DNA of 64,000 nucleotides from Steinernema hermaphroditum (GCA_030435675.1 CM059622.1:8742001-8806000), one strand, 5' to 3'; positions 1 through 13,454 are shown, numbered from the stretch's first letter. Program-made: numbers and translations. Notes: generated from the letters alone by a model not told the origin.

Positions 1-1056
1 GAGACGTTATCACCGCCAAAAAGTATCTTCTCAGTGCCAAGGTTCGCCCTGCAGCACTCAACAAATTAAATATGCCGAAACGCTGTTTAGGGTTTTGAGC
101 CAATGATTGAAGCATCGCATAACGGACTGCCGGTGGACATCCGTAAAGCCCCGATCCCACCGCAAGTTTTGCCTTCTCAAGGAACGCTGAAACCCACCAT
201 AGAGTCGCAGAAGTCGTTAACTGGAAACGAAAGCGCACTGATCGCCGGTGACACTCGAGAAGTCTTTGCCTCTATGGAACGTGACCTTATCCGCCAAGTT
301 AAACTCTGTGACAACAACCGTACTCACTTTGCGAAGCTGGGAGACGTCAGCAGAGTGAAGCTTTATGAAAGCATGCTAAGCTCCTGCAAAAGAGATCTTC
401 TGCAGATCCGGTCGGAAGCTGCAAACGGCAACGTTCCGCCAAGGTACCTTCCCTAGCCACATCCCGTTCCAGCCTTGGTTCTAGGTTTCGCTACGTCATC
501 AAGGAGTTTCCATGTGTGGAGATGAACGCCGACATGCCACCAGAGGTCGCTCGAGTTGTGATTGTCGGCGCCGACGAAGTGAAGCTGCCTTCTGGCTACA
601 AACCGACAGATGGGAATATCTACGTCGCCTACGACTTTCCTTTCCCTCATGACAGCCATCAGACGGGAAAGACGAAGCTCGTCAGCGGCACTGACTCACC
701 AAGTTTGTAAGAAGTGGAAACCGCTTTGATCACGGCGTTGTTTAGGATTCAACGAAACCGTGGATTTCAATGTCAACAGGAAATCTCGACAGCTTTTACG
801 CGTAATCAAACGAAGTGGAATCAAATTTGAAGTCTACCAGAAAGGGGGCTTTCTCCGCAGCGACAAACTACTAGGGACTACGGAATTCAAAATCAATGAC
901 CTTGAAAACAAAGCCACCATTGACGGAATCGTTGCACTGATGGACGGACGGAAACCAGCCGGAGGTCGTCTTGCTGTGAACGTTAAAGTTCGCGAGCCTC
1001 TCGGAGAAACCGCACTGAAAGTCATTAAAGAGAAGTGGTTGGTAATTGAGCAATAG
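1..1056 (+). CDS. CC2D1/Lgd protein, 3' part (C2 domain)
   Basis: Partial gene entering from the left edge. Exons in frame: 1-41 (frame from base 3), 91-443, 485-702, 746-1056 (TAG stop). The conceptual protein reads a DM14-like segment (NGLPVDI near 115-135, then ERDLIRQVKLCDNNRT) followed by a C2 domain (residue runs VEMNADMPPEV, YVAYDFPFPH, GIKFEVYQKGG, LGTTEF, GRKPAGGRLAVNVKVREPL) and ends EKWLVIEQ. This order and these motifs match the CC2D1A/CC2D1B/Lethal-giant-discs family, which binds ESCRT-III (Shrub/CHMP4) and acts in endosomal sorting and Notch trafficking. Introns are 49, 41 and 43 nt; the last uses a GTTTGT donor, giving a phase-1 join. The second intron is needed because the unspliced frame hits a TAG. 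Sure of the family; exact acceptors inferred from phase and homology. Confidence 0.9.
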
Positions 1057-1523
1057 CGAGGAAGGGCCACAGGAGATAAATTATGTTATAAACTCATCAT
1101 AATATATGTTTCTGTACATTCCGAGTTGCAAAACAAGTACACATAAGATTGATTACTTACTAAGAAAGGGGAAACATATTGTGGACAGGAGGGATTTAAA
1201 TGTACACGAACGAAGACATGATTTTCGTACAACACGTTCGATGGAGATGTCCGTGTGGAACGACGGTAATGGTATACAATTAAAGAAGAAATGGTAGTTG
1301 GTGACCAGAGTTAGTATACAGCGCGCAAGTTGTCCTGTCCGCTCGGGTGAGAAAGAATATCACAGATAAGGAGCGAGTCTTGTCTCGTAGATAGTGAAAC
1401 CAAACGGAGAGAAGTACGAACAGGAGATGAGGCAATAAGGCACGACAGACCACAAGAGGAAACAAAGCGAATATAACCGACTAGACAGGAATGGGGACAG
1501 TACAACGGGCGTTACGGTTGCGT
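1057..1523. other. Intergenic, convergent 3' flanks
   Basis: AT-rich spacer between the CC2D1 stop and the GOLPH3 stop. No protein-like reading frame, RNA gene or repeat recognised. Confidence 0.6.
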
Positions 1524-3644
<2,121 letters not shown>

Positions 3645-4080
3645 TCAGAATCTCCAGAGAAGGGCAACCGTCGCGAGGATCGCCACCGCGAGAGACGTCG
3701 AGAGCGCCGGGGCGGCGTTGCATCGGTCGCCGGAGCACTGGTAGAGATAGAGAGTGACTCCGGAAGTGCCTGAGATCTTCTTGCCGTCGAACTTCTCACC
3801 GGTGTAGGCGCACTCGCGCACGATCGAGATCTCCCCTGAAAGGCAGTGGGTTACGGTAGGCGGAGGGCCACGGGGTACCGTTGATGTCCTGTTCGATCTT
3901 GCGGCAGCCGATAGCTTCTTTGTTGGCAAACTTGCCGAAGGAGAGGGGCTGGCAGGCCTTCAGATGACGCTCGTAGTGGCTGTTGCACTCGGGGTGCTGC
4001 TTCGAGTTGCAGGTGAAGCACTGGAGCGCCGAGGCGGCGGCGACGAAGCAAAGGAGCGTCACTGCGGCCGCGAACTGCAT
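3645..4080 (-). CDS. GPI-anchored Ly6/uPAR-domain protein
   Basis: Two exons: 3879-4080 and 3645-3835; 130 residues. What is seen: an N-terminal signal peptide (MQFAAAVTLLCFVAAASA), then a cysteine pattern starting QCFTCNS and closing with YQCSGDRCNAA (eight cysteines, final CxxDxCN-like), then a hydrophobic C-terminal tail (SLAVAILATVALLWRF) with no cytoplasmic end, typical of a GPI-attachment signal. This is the three-finger (LU) fold layout of nematode ODR-2/HOT-like and insect Sleepless-like proteins, which act at the cell surface, often on ion channels or receptors; the specific partner cannot be told. The 43-nt intron contains CTACCGTAAC in the sense direction. Confidence 0.8.
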
Positions 4081-5249
4081 TATTCTGAAGAGGGACCCCG
4101 TTAGGGGTGCTCAGGGAGACGCGGATCGCGGAGGAGCGAAGGAGTGGAGACGGGCAGCGCCTTCGTTTAATGGAAAAACGCTTGTCGTTTGGCCCAACTC
4201 GCACGGCGATAAGGACGGTGAACACCTAAGAGACCAAACATTCGCCTCGAGCATTCTATAAATATCCTTCTGTAGCGTTTATGGCCCTCCGGAGGACACG
4301 GCACACTCTCGCGTTCCCAAGTTCCCAAGAACTGAGAGCAACACGGAAGAGAGGGAGTGATAAGGGACGAGTCAGATGCCGGAGGTGCAGTCCTGGTCGG
4401 AGGAGCGACCGCAGACGGCGCCTAATGGCCACGAAGTGATCGCGCCATCTACCTAAGGGGAGTGTCGTCCGGGGGGGCACTGACTCCCTCTGAACTTCCA
4501 GATCTGCTTCGTCGACCGGTCGAGGTGACCGGTCGACGAAGCGGCGATAAACCTGACTGTTTCTGCTTTATCGGTAGCCGCTATCATCGCTTCCTCGGCA
4601 TCCCGCGCCGTCGCCGGCCCTTCTGTCCAAGTTTCCTTCTGGAAGACACTCTTCGAAGATCACTCATTTTTCGTCGATTCCGATAAGGGGATTTGTCGAT
4701 TTCGCTGAACACTGAAGCCCCTGGAAGCAGTGAGGCCTGGAGCCATCATCAGCCATCTGAGCCCGAACTGTCCGAGAGAGTCGAGAGAGAACAGAAGCAG
4801 AAGAGCCGGTGCTTCTGGTCAACGGTCAGTAGGCTCGTGACCTTGGAAGACGGTCGATGATCTCTGAGGATTCTAAGCCGTCGAAGAACGAAAGGTGACC
4901 TTTCGTCGATCTGCACCTATGCGTAGCGCGTGTGACGACCGCTCACCATGGTGGTCAATCCACAATGGCCAGGCGATCCAAAACATCAGGTTCTTGGGGC
5001 TTGCGAACTACTCAAGATCTGATCGAGGGATGTCTGCCGTCGGGGTCTCAACGCGACCACATTGCAATGTGGAGCTTGCTGTACTGTAGCGGTAAATCTT
5101 CGGCAATTTGAAACCGCAGTTCGAATCGGAACGACCGTCGACGTTCCGCCGGATTCGGAAACGTTTCGCGGCGTGGGTGTGTCTTTCTGGAGCTCTAATG
5201 CAGCACAGCTATCGGTTTCAGGGTCAACTTCGCTGAGTCTTTCTCCGAA
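4081..5249. other. Intergenic, divergent promoters of Ly6 gene and DMAP1
   Basis: No coding sequence recognised. Contains the perfect inverted repeat listed separately, and a TTTCAG acceptor-like sequence near 5211-5221 upstream of the DMAP1 start that could be a trans-splice site. Confidence 0.5.
4506..4542. repeat. Perfect 16-bp inverted repeat with 5-nt loop
   Basis: Arms 4506-4521 and 4527-4542 are exact reverse complements; the spacer is GAGGT. The core reads GTCGACCGGTC. No transposon ends or coding region adjoin it. Could be a regulatory palindrome or a short foldback. Confidence 0.85.
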
Positions 5250-7104
5250 ATGAACAGTTCTGACATGAAGGACATCCTTGGCCGAGGAGGATCCTCGGGC
5301 TCACCGGATACGTCCCTCCTGAAGCTGACAGCCGTCGACAAGAAGGTTGGTGATGCAGAATGTGTGTTCTACGGTCGTTTTTCAGAAGAGTGGCGCGCGG
5401 AAGCCCATGGAAGAGAAGATTAAGCGGCCCGAGGGCATGCATCGAGAACTCTATAACCTTCTTGTACAGCAGAACAAGGGCAAACAACTCTCTTCGATGA
5501 TGCCGATCTCCAAAGGCTATCGCAACTCAAAGATACAGGTGTGTTCAAAGGGTGAGTCCCTCTGTTTGTGACACGCACAACTTCAGCTTGGAATGCGCCC
5601 TGTTCGAAAGTGGATTTACACAGAGTTCGAACACGAAGGGAGGGAGGATGGCTTGCGGCTTAAGCACTGGATGCGAGTGGACAAGATCGACGAGAAGCCT
5701 TACATTTTCGCCAAATACAATAAGGTATATGTAATATGAAAACAGTTCTGAGCGTTTGATCTATAGAAAATCAAGGTTCCTGAATATTCTGACAGTGAGT
5801 ACGAAAAAAATTTGGCGAACAGCAGCTGGACCAAGGCGGAAACTGATCATTTGTTTGAGCTGTGTCGACGATTTGATCTTCGCTGGCCGATCATTACGGA
5901 TCGCTGGGATCGAACGAGTTTCCCAAACGAGAGTCGAACTATGGAGGACCTAAAGGAACGGTACTACTGGGTCGTCAACGAACTGAACAGTGTTCGTGAA
6001 ACCGGTGCCGACAAAATGTGCTACGACGTTATGAACGAGAAGAACAGGAAAGAGCAGCTGATCAAGCAGTGGAACAGAACTAAGGAGGAGGTGAGCTGGA
6101 TAGCTGCGATTAGCATATTCTTGACTTTTTCAGATAGAAGAGGAGGAACAGCTTGTCGCAGAGATGAAGAAAATCGAAGCACGCAAGCGTGAGCGTGAGA
6201 AGATGGCACAGGACCTGCAGAAGCTCATCAACAATTCGATGACGGAAAGGGCTCCTTTGTCCCCGGCGTTAAGGTAGGAAAGGCGAAACGGTCTCAATAC
6301 CCTCAAATCTTGTTCAGTTCGGCTGCTCTGTCGCCGGCGCCGTCCACTGTTATGAAGAAAAAGACAATCAGAAGCAACAAAACGAGCAGTTTGGCAAATT
6401 TGTCGACTCTTTCCCAAAGTCCACTTATCGCGGTTGGCCACTCACAACGATGTAAAAATGTAAAAATTGTTTAGCCTTCCGAGACGGCCCAACAGCTTCG
6501 CTTCTCAGAATTCAAATCATCCGGCGCCCATCTTCGAAGTCATGAGATGAAGCTCCCCACCAACGTTGGACAGAGGAAGATAAAGACGCTGGATCAAGTC
6601 GTCCAAGGCTTGAAGATCGGTGTGTACTTTTCAGGTGTTAAGTGTTGATAACGTATTGGTTTCAGATATGCCTCATGCTACAGAAGATTTCGTCGCCGCA
6701 TACAACGACTTCAGGAGCAATGTCATCATGCTGCAAGAATTGAAAACTGCGCTACAGAACGCCGAATACGAGTTGGAATCCCTGAAGTCGCAGGCGAGTG
6801 CCAATGGAGGCCCGGTAAGTGACACAGGGAGAGCTCAGCGTCGATGCGTTTGCAGGTCATCGAGATCGAGCCTCGGATCAGGATCTCAAATGAGAGCATG
6901 TGCGACGACCCATCCATCCACAACGATTGTGGACCTTCATCGAAACGCACAATCGCTCGTCTCATTGATCTCGGAAACGGAGCCCCACAAGGAGTAAGGT
7001 CCCCGAGAACCATTGATTTAACCAGACACACATTTCAGAGTCGGAAACGGAAGGCTCCGGCGACGCCAATGTCACAAGAGTTGAAACGCAGCCGTCGTAA
7101 TTAA
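5250..7104 (+). CDS. dmap1: DMAP1/SWC4-like chromatin subunit (EKL-4 type)
   Basis: Complete ten-exon gene: 5250-5345, 5386-5538, 5587-5724, 5767-6090, 6134-6273, 6318-6432, 6475-6619, 6666-6814, 6856-6993, 7039-7104; 487 residues. Near the N-terminus MKDILGRGG, then KRPEGMHRELYNLL, the SANT/Myb-like segment SWTKAETDHLFELCRRFDLR with DLKERYYWV, a basic coiled-coil (KKIEARKREREKMAQDLQKL), then the DMAP1-specific LRSHEMKLPTNVGQRKIKTL, and a basic tail SRKRKAPATP. Family role: subunit of NuA4/TIP60 acetyltransferase and SWR1/SRCAP H2A.Z-exchange complexes in the nucleus. Introns are 40-48 nt; every junction keeps phase. An alternative ATG lies five codons further in. Converges on the LSm gene with only 71 bp between stops. 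Confidence 0.95.
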
Positions 7105-7175
7105 TATCTCCCAAATACATAAAACTTGTTCACGAGGCAACGTATTAGCATACGGTACAAATGCAACAACTGATC

Positions 7176-7726
7176 TCACAAGTAGTAATTATGAACCGTC
7201 GGAGGCAGCTCGGCGTCGAAGAGTTTCGACATCCACATGACAAGCTCTGGCGATGGGTCGATGACGCCCGGAAGGCCGAATACTTCTTTCTGTTCCAGCG
7301 CACGGAAGGATTTGATATTGTGTTCGGGAACGATCCACATCTTCTCGGGCTCTGAAAGGCGAAGTTTATCGAAGGGGTGCCTCTCGAGCACTCACCGTTG
7401 GTGGCGAAGTCGAACTGGATGAGAGTGAGTTGGCGATTCATCGGATGGATCGCGTAAACATTTCCGCGCCTCACATCCCTGTTCGAAAGAACGACCTCTA
7501 CGGGGCGGCCACAAGTGTTCATGAGCTCGTCGCTGGAGAGCTCGAATAGTTCCAAAGGCTTCGCACACTTCCCTTCCGGGGCCTCCTCCAGGACAGCCGC
7601 CTTGCGCGATTCGCCTTCTTCTCCTTGCTCGGGAGCCACTTGCTTCGGCACTCCTTCTTCGCCTTCGTTTGTGTTCGCCACGGACTCCGCCAGGATTCGC
7701 TCCACGTCTTCACCTTCCGAAACCAT
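7176..7726 (-). CDS. LSm/Gemin6-like domain protein
   Basis: Two exons: 7396-7726 and 7176-7351; 168 residues. An acidic, Glu-rich N-terminal third (about 1-70) precedes an Sm-like fold segment: RPVEVVLSNRDVRRGNVYAI, HPMNRQLTLIQFDF, then MWIVPEHNIKSFRAL and a C-terminal part ending PPTVHNYYL. The strand pattern and length recall Gemin6 (SMN complex), but similarity is weak and from memory; another divergent LSm-domain protein is possible. CTTTACAG sits directly before the ATG, as in a trans-splice acceptor, with no room for a 5' UTR. It lies 174 bp behind TMEM39 on the same strand, suggesting the last position of an operon. Confidence 0.65.
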
Positions 7727-7900
7727 CTGTAAAGCACAGAAATCGGATAAACTCCGTGTAAAGTGCGCAATGAGGGATGCACCGTCGATTGGCGGATGGA
7801 AGGCAGGGAAAACGGGGAGAGAGTCAAATTTTTCTTTTCGGAAATATCTACAATTCGAAACCGACACCCGATGACCCGAGGGAATGTTTGGAAGGGAGGC

Positions 7901-9572
7901 CTAGCCGCCGGCCTTCAACTGCTCAATGAGTTGGAGGTCCTCGGCGGAGGGGCGGTAGATGCGGCTGATGACGACGCGGTCCTTGAAGGCCTTGGCCAGG
8001 AGCAAGTAGTTGGTGAAGGCGAGGAGGACGAGCGTGGCGATCTGGATGAAGTCGGTGGTGAGCAGGAGTAGCCAGAACTGGAAGGCAATGAGGGCCAGCT
8101 GGAAGCAGCAGAGGAACGTTGGGAGCCGCGTGCAGTCGGCGGCGAACTTCTGGAAAAAGCGGTGCGCTGCCGAGTGGGGATCGGCGGCGACGCCGGGCGC
8201 CGAGTGGGGCGCGTCATCGCGGCGCGCGGCGACGGCCCGGATGAAGCGGCGGTGGCCGTCGACGGCGCAGACGTCGCCGTGGCGGAAGAGTGGCCGCTCG
8301 GGACTCCACTCCGTCGGGGGCTCTGCGCGAAGCACAGCGAGCGCCTTCGGGTCGTCGAAGGGCTGCCAGTGGCCGAGGTGCCAGGCGCTCCGGTGAAGGA
8401 GGTCGCAGTAGTGGAGCGGGAAAAGGTAGGCGACGTAGAGGGAGAAGGTCGTGCAGGCGACTACGACGGCCAGCTGCGCCACCCACACGTAGTCGACGAG
8501 CATCTCCTGCGGCATTCCGCTCTGAGTCTTCTCCTGCAAGGAGCTAGAGGCCTCAGAGAGGGGGGCACGCCTACCGGGGTGAAGACACAGGGCACGAAGA
8601 TGGAGAAGTAGGCGGTAGAGACGCCGACGAAGATGCAGTGCTTGACGCGGTGGTAGAAGTCGTTGTAGAGGATATCGACCTCCTCACGAATGGTGCCTGG
8701 AAGCAGAGGGTGAGCACGAGGCCGGCGCGGAATTACCGGGGTTCTCGCTGCACATGTGGGTGACCATCTCGAGGTCGACCAGCTGGCTCTCCTTGCCGAT
8801 GGCGGTGAGCAACAGCTCCAGGCGGTGGAGGACGCTATGGTTGAAGATGTGGCGCCGGAGCAGGCCAAGAATCAGGCCGAAGCGCTGCGCCGCCTCGTGG
8901 GTGAACGTCACGGAGAAGGCAAATACCCTGAAGGGGCGTCGGAGGCCTAGAGGGAGCGGGACTCACGCGTAACCGAAGTAGAGAAGCGTCTTGGAGGGGA
9001 AGTCGTGGTAGACGCGGCCAAAGCTGAAGAAGAAGCTGGAGACGACCAGGCAGAAGAGGGGCGTCTTGATGACACCGTATTCGGCCACTACCGCGGCGAC
9101 GTTCATCCAGCGGGGCCAGCCGGCACCGAGGAGCGTCGCGAAGACAAAGGAGATCGTGTTCCAGAAGCAGCGGGTCACGCGGATCCCGAGAAGGAGTCCG
9201 ACGCAGGAGAGCAGGTAAGGGTTGATGAGGTGCAGCTTCTGCAAGAGGGTCAGGGGCCGGGCGGAAGGCGCTCACCATGGAGTAATGCCAGTAGGACTTC
9301 GGCAGCCACCAGAGCGTCTTATAGAGGTTCAGGTACTGTAGGAAGAGCGCTAGCACCGAGTAGAGGAAGAGCGTGCACTCGAAGAAGAGCTCGCCTTGGC
9401 CAGTGGGGATGTCGGGCCACGCCGGGTGGCCCTGAACAGTGAGGCCAGACGCATCGACGTCGTGTCGCGCGGCGTCGGGCCTCTGGTCGTCGCCGGAGGG
9501 TCCCGGTGTCGCGTCGGAGGGCGCCGCGGAGGACGCCGGATGCCGACGGTGGCGGACGTTGGAGCGCGCCAT
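7901..9572 (-). CDS. tmem39: TMEM39 family multipass ER membrane protein
   Basis: Complete five-exon gene: 9276-9572, 8967-9238, 8737-8927, 8575-8696, 7901-8533; 504 residues. After a Pro/Ser-rich N-terminus come several hydrophobic helices. Landmarks include GELFFECTLFLYSVLALFLQ, LNLYKTLWWLPKSYWHYS, EEVDILYNDFYHRVKHCIFV, LFPLHYCDLLHRSAWHLGHW and a tail with LLLAKAFKDRVVISRIY. The pair NLYKTVWW and PxxYCDLLHRSAxHLGxW is diagnostic of TMEM39A/B. Family knowledge: ER protein involved in COPII/SAC1 trafficking and, in worms, collagen secretion. Introns are only 37-41 nt. CCTCCAG immediately precedes the ATG. Middle gene of the proposed three-gene operon. Confidence 0.92.
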
Positions 9573-9701
9573 CTGGAGGATTCGGCGATCCGACGCACAG
9601 AGACGAGCGAACCGATCGACGTGTGTGGTCGAGATGACCTACATGCGGACACATCACTGACCTTCTGCGGGAGTGCGAGTAGACGGGGCGGGGATATGAT
9701 A

Positions 9702-9707
9702 TTTATT
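9702..9707 (-). terminator. Poly(A) signal AATAAA after cysteine-synthase-like gene
   Basis: AATAAA on the minus strand about 47 nt beyond the stop codon at 9754 and upstream of the TMEM39 start, in the position expected for internal 3'-end formation in an operon. Confidence 0.6.
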
Positions 9708-9753
9708 GGCGCGAGAAAAGGGTATATACATTGGAATCGGAGTGCGGAGATCT

Positions 9754-11174
9754 TCAGGAGCAGCAGGCCCCGAGACGGAGGGGGTCGACACCGAGCTCGA
9801 CGCTGCGCCGGAGGACGAGGAGCCAACAATCGAAGGAGCCGTGAGCGGAGAAGTGCTCGCGGACCCAGGTGCCGTTGTGGTAGGAGCTCTCATAGGAACT
9901 GGCGTGGTCGGCCAGCAGCGTCACCACGGAGAGTCGGCGCCCGGCATCGGCAAACTTCGAGGCGAGGTGGAGGCTGGCGACGAAGTTGACGCCCGTGCTG
10001 GTGCCGCCAAGGATGCCGATCCCGCGGAGGAAGTGCATCGCCGCCACCGACGCCAGGTCCGGGATCTTCACGGCCAGGTCCACTACCGCCGGAGTCAGGC
10101 TGCATTGACGCTGCGTGTGGTATGGGCAGGGGAGCGTACCTCGTGGAGACGCCGTGGATGGCGGGGCCCATCGGGCCGAAGCCGATGCCGGCCATGCCAG
10201 GGGCCACCCACAGCGGCGCGCCGCTCTCATTGCGGAAGCGGCCGTGAACGACGTAGTCGTAGTAGACAGAGTGCTCCGTGTCCGCGAGGACCACCCGCGT
10301 CGCTAGGGCGTACTTCTTGAGGAAGCGACCGACCGAGGATATGGTACCCCCGGTGCCGGCGGCGTGCACGAAGAAGTCGGGGACGGCGCGGGGGCCGCGG
10401 AGGGCGCGGAACTGGCTGAGGATCTCGTGGAAGACGTTTGCCGACTCGTGTTCGAAGTCTCCACCTGAAGGGATACGATAGTAGTGCGGCTGACGGAAGG
10501 GACCTACTCTCGTGGAACTCCTCGGCGCGGTCGGCGTGCGCGAACTGGTTCATGAAGAAGCGGTCCGGGCGGCCCTCGGTGAGATTCCGGGCGACGACGA
10601 GGCGGTCGCCAAGGGGCACGCGGAGCACGGCGCCGCCCTGTTCCTCGATGTGCGCAGCCTTGACCGCCTCGATGGTGTCAGGCACGATGGCGACGAACTT
10701 GACGCCGATGAGGCGGCACATGAAAGCCTCGCTGACGGCCGTGTTGCCACTGGAGGTCTCGAAGACCGTCGTGTTCTCGCGGATGTGGCCCTCGACGAGC
10801 GCCCAGAGGACGAGCGCCCACGCGTAGCGGTGCTTCAGGGAGTGCGTCCGCGCGGCGCTCTCGTTCTTGAAGAAGAGCTCCGCATTCCCGAAGCTCTTCA
10901 GCTGAAGCGCACCTCTAGGATCACCTCAGATCCGCGGACTCACCAGCGGACTGGCGAGCAGAGGCGTGCGCCCCATCAGGCGGCGTTCCTCCCACAGCTT
11001 CTGGATCGCCTCGTCCCTCCACGCGCTGATCGAGTCCTCTGAAAGGGGTACTGTACCGGGTGTCGGGGCATCAAGGTTACTCTTTCTGAAGAGAAGGGCC
11101 GTCTTCGAGAGGGGCGCGAGGGCGCAGCCGAGGACGAGAAGTAGCGGGGTGAGGAGGAGGGTCTGGAGGAGCAT
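9754..11174 (-). CDS. Membrane-anchored cysteine-synthase-like (PLP fold type II) protein
   Basis: Complete four-exon gene: 10944-11174, 10508-10901, 10140-10464, 9754-10099; 431 residues. A hydrophobic N-terminus (MLLQTLLLTPLLLVLGCALA) acts as signal or anchor. The catalytic domain follows: TPLLASPLLKSFGNAELFFK, SLKHRYAWALV (Schiff-base Lys position), SSGNTAVSEAF (substrate loop), VHAAGTGGTISSVGRFL (phosphate-binding Gly-rich loop), STSLTPAVVDLAVKIPDLAS. The layout matches nematode cysteine-synthase-like proteins of the type I recall from C. elegans F13B12.4. Oddity: SLKHR replaces the SxKDR of true cysteine synthases, and the protein enters the secretory pathway, so activity may differ. First gene of the proposed operon; an AATAAA follows the stop. 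Confidence 0.87.
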
Positions 11175-12074
11175 CTCTGGAGGCTGCGGGGACGTTTCGA
11201 GGTCGCGGAGTGCGCGAAACGGCTTCCGAACGGCGATAAGAATCGGCGAAGAAGTCGGCTAACTACTAGCGAAGCTCCACCAGGAAGACAGGTTTCCGCG
11301 GGACAAAAACAGCTATTAGAGGTGCCAACGCCGGTCGAGCCTGACACCTATCCTGCCTGGGGGTCCGTTTTTAGGCCCGGAGTGAACCCATTCCACTTAG
11401 GACCTGCTAGGCTGGTTCGTAGGGACGACCCGAAGTGCACGTTTCGAAGAGATACGGAGGGTTCACGTGCATTCCTCCTCTCCTGCCCAGAGAAGTGTGT
11501 CGCCACGATCCAGCAATATTTTTTGTGCTTCTCGCTCCTTATAGATGCCACACGCAGCGTCATAGATCTGTCCTCGAGCGCTGTAAACACCTATCTCTTG
11601 AGGGCATCATCCTCGAGGCCTCCGAAGGCCGTGTCCTTCGGCGGTGCCTCCCCCTCTGCGAGTCTTCGGTGAAAACGGATTCACTTTGTTCCACTTCGTG
11701 CCCCTCGGGCGCTTCCGACGACGTCACCGAATTCCTCCAGAATCCAGTAACGTCATCGTCGCCTGACCTCCTCGGCTCCCATCCGGGAACCTTGCGCATC
11801 TGAATCGTCCTCTAGGTGCGCGCTCCAGTTCAAGGTTGCGTCCCTCCCACCGGCGAACCCTTCCGTCCTCCGGCGGCGCCCATTGATCGCGACGACGCGT
11901 CGCCGACCGCCATGGGACGACCATTTCGCAACGACCGTTCCCTGTCGACTTCTCGATCCCTCCGGAGGCCCCTCGAGGCGCGCTGACTCACCGTCTCCTT
12001 CTCCACCGCGTCGCGTGTCTCCTCGGAGTGTCGTTTTCTGTTCCCTCAGATTCTCCTTCCAGAATCCTGCAGCG
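11175..12074. other. Intergenic, divergent promoters
   Basis: About 0.9 kb between the head of the cysteine-synthase-like gene and the first UPF0057 gene. No gene recognised on either strand. Confidence 0.5.
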
Positions 12075-12550
12075 ATGAGCGACGGCGACATCACGATTCG
12101 CGTCGTCGACAACCGCCCGACGAGCCACGAGGACTGGCTCAAGATTCTGCTCCTCGTTATCCTCATCCTCGTCTTCCCCGTAGGTCCCTTTCCTTCCGCT
12201 CGAGACCCTCCAAACCCCTTTCAGCCCGCCGCTGTGGCCGTCCAGGCGAATGAGTGCAACGTCCACGTCTGGGTCAGGTAGGCGCTCTTCCCCAACCTAG
12301 GGAACACCTCTGGGGCGCTGACTCAGCTGTGCAAGCAAACCCTTTCTATCGTCCTTTGTGCAGAGACGATGGCGATTTTGTTATTCCCAACCACGGGAAT
12401 CGAGGGAAGAGGATTTGCATGCATTTTAACACTGCCCTAAATCAGGTCCGTTTTAGTCTCTTCCTGATACTCCTCTTCGTCATTCCCGCCTACATCCACG
12501 CTGTGTGGTTCGTTTTCATCCGAAAACCGAAGGAACTCACTATCGCCTGA
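12075..12550 (+). CDS. UPF0057/PMP3-like small membrane protein (copy 1)
   Basis: Exons 12075-12179, 12225-12277, 12457-12550; 83 residues. Hydrophilic start MSDGDITIRVVDNRP, then two hydrophobic helices: LKILLLVILILVFPPAAVAV and SLFLILLFVIPAYIHAVWFV. The order PP-x-A-V, a central CN, and VIPAYIHA matches the PMP3/UPF0057 family of plasma-membrane proteolipids (plant RCI2, yeast Pmp3). The second intron was set at 179 nt because joining at 12456/12457 gives the family spacing between the helices. A nearer acceptor at 12361 is also in frame and would add about 28 hydrophilic residues. Paralogue of the gene at 14113. Confidence 0.75.
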
Positions 12551-12789
12551 CCTCCTGCGAACGCCCTCCTTTGATAAATTATTGTCGCAAACGCTTCTGA
12601 TGCCTTTAGGGAAGTGGGTATACACGGGATCGAGAGCGACATTGCACCGCCTAAAAGCGGAGGAGGAAGAGGCTCTCTAAAGGGACGTCCTCGACCCAGC
12701 GGCTACTGGCAAGGGAACATTTTAAGGTACCCCCAGCCGATTCGACTGAAATTTTGTACACTGGTAGTACTAGGACTTTCATTTGTGTT

Positions 12790-13215
12790 CCCAGCGATCG
12801 GTTGCGTCGTCCACTCGCTCTCTCTGAGGCTGTATGTCTGAGCCGATTGAGTTGAGTGAGCGGTCGTTCCTAGCCGTCGTTGTTGGTGCAATGATCGCCC
12901 CGTTCCAATCCGTCGTGGCTGGCGTGGAACGTAAGCCGAATTGTATCTCGCCAAGAAGACCGTCAACACCGCCCGACCACCCGCGCCGCTCACTCAAGCC
13001 GAAGAATCGCCCCAACTTCGAAGTCTGCGCCGCCAGCCGCTCCGAAGATGGGATTCCACGTCGCCTATCGTGCTCCACCACAACGCATCTTCTGGATACA
13101 GCCTCTTCATCGCTTCGAAGTCCGCGCACACTGATGGGATAGCTGCCTTCAACTCCGACGTCGTGTCCTGCGCCGAAGAAAGAAGAGAAATAGCGACAAC
13201 GGTGATCTACGGTTC
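12790..13215 (+). repeat. Dispersed repeat R2, copy inside TIR element 1
   Basis: Shares many blocks with 47395-47980, for example GTCCACTCGCTCTCTCT, GAGTGAGCGGTCGTTC and GCGCACACTGATGGGAT, with diverged sequence between. Its short open frames are not conserved between the copies, so it is treated as non-coding. Confidence 0.75.
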
Positions 13216-13454
13216 TTCATTGTGCATTATGAGATGGCTGATATTTTGAGAAAGCAATCAGGACATTAATGCATGAAGTCATCATGTGCATTTTTGTTTA
13301 GCCGCTTTCGATATCACTGTAAATTTCAGTACTGCTCTTCGGTCATCTGTCACCTTTGCACCTCAACAATAAAACGCGTTACAGCCTGTAAAAGTAGGAT
13401 AACGTATAATTTACACTCAGAGCAAGACGAGAAACAAAATTAAGAATTAATGTT

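Noticed and set aside
444..472. A 29-nt intron in CC2D1
   Set aside because: A downstream acceptor at 484 gives a 41-nt intron, the usual size here, and a better match to the family (PPRFRYVIKEF).
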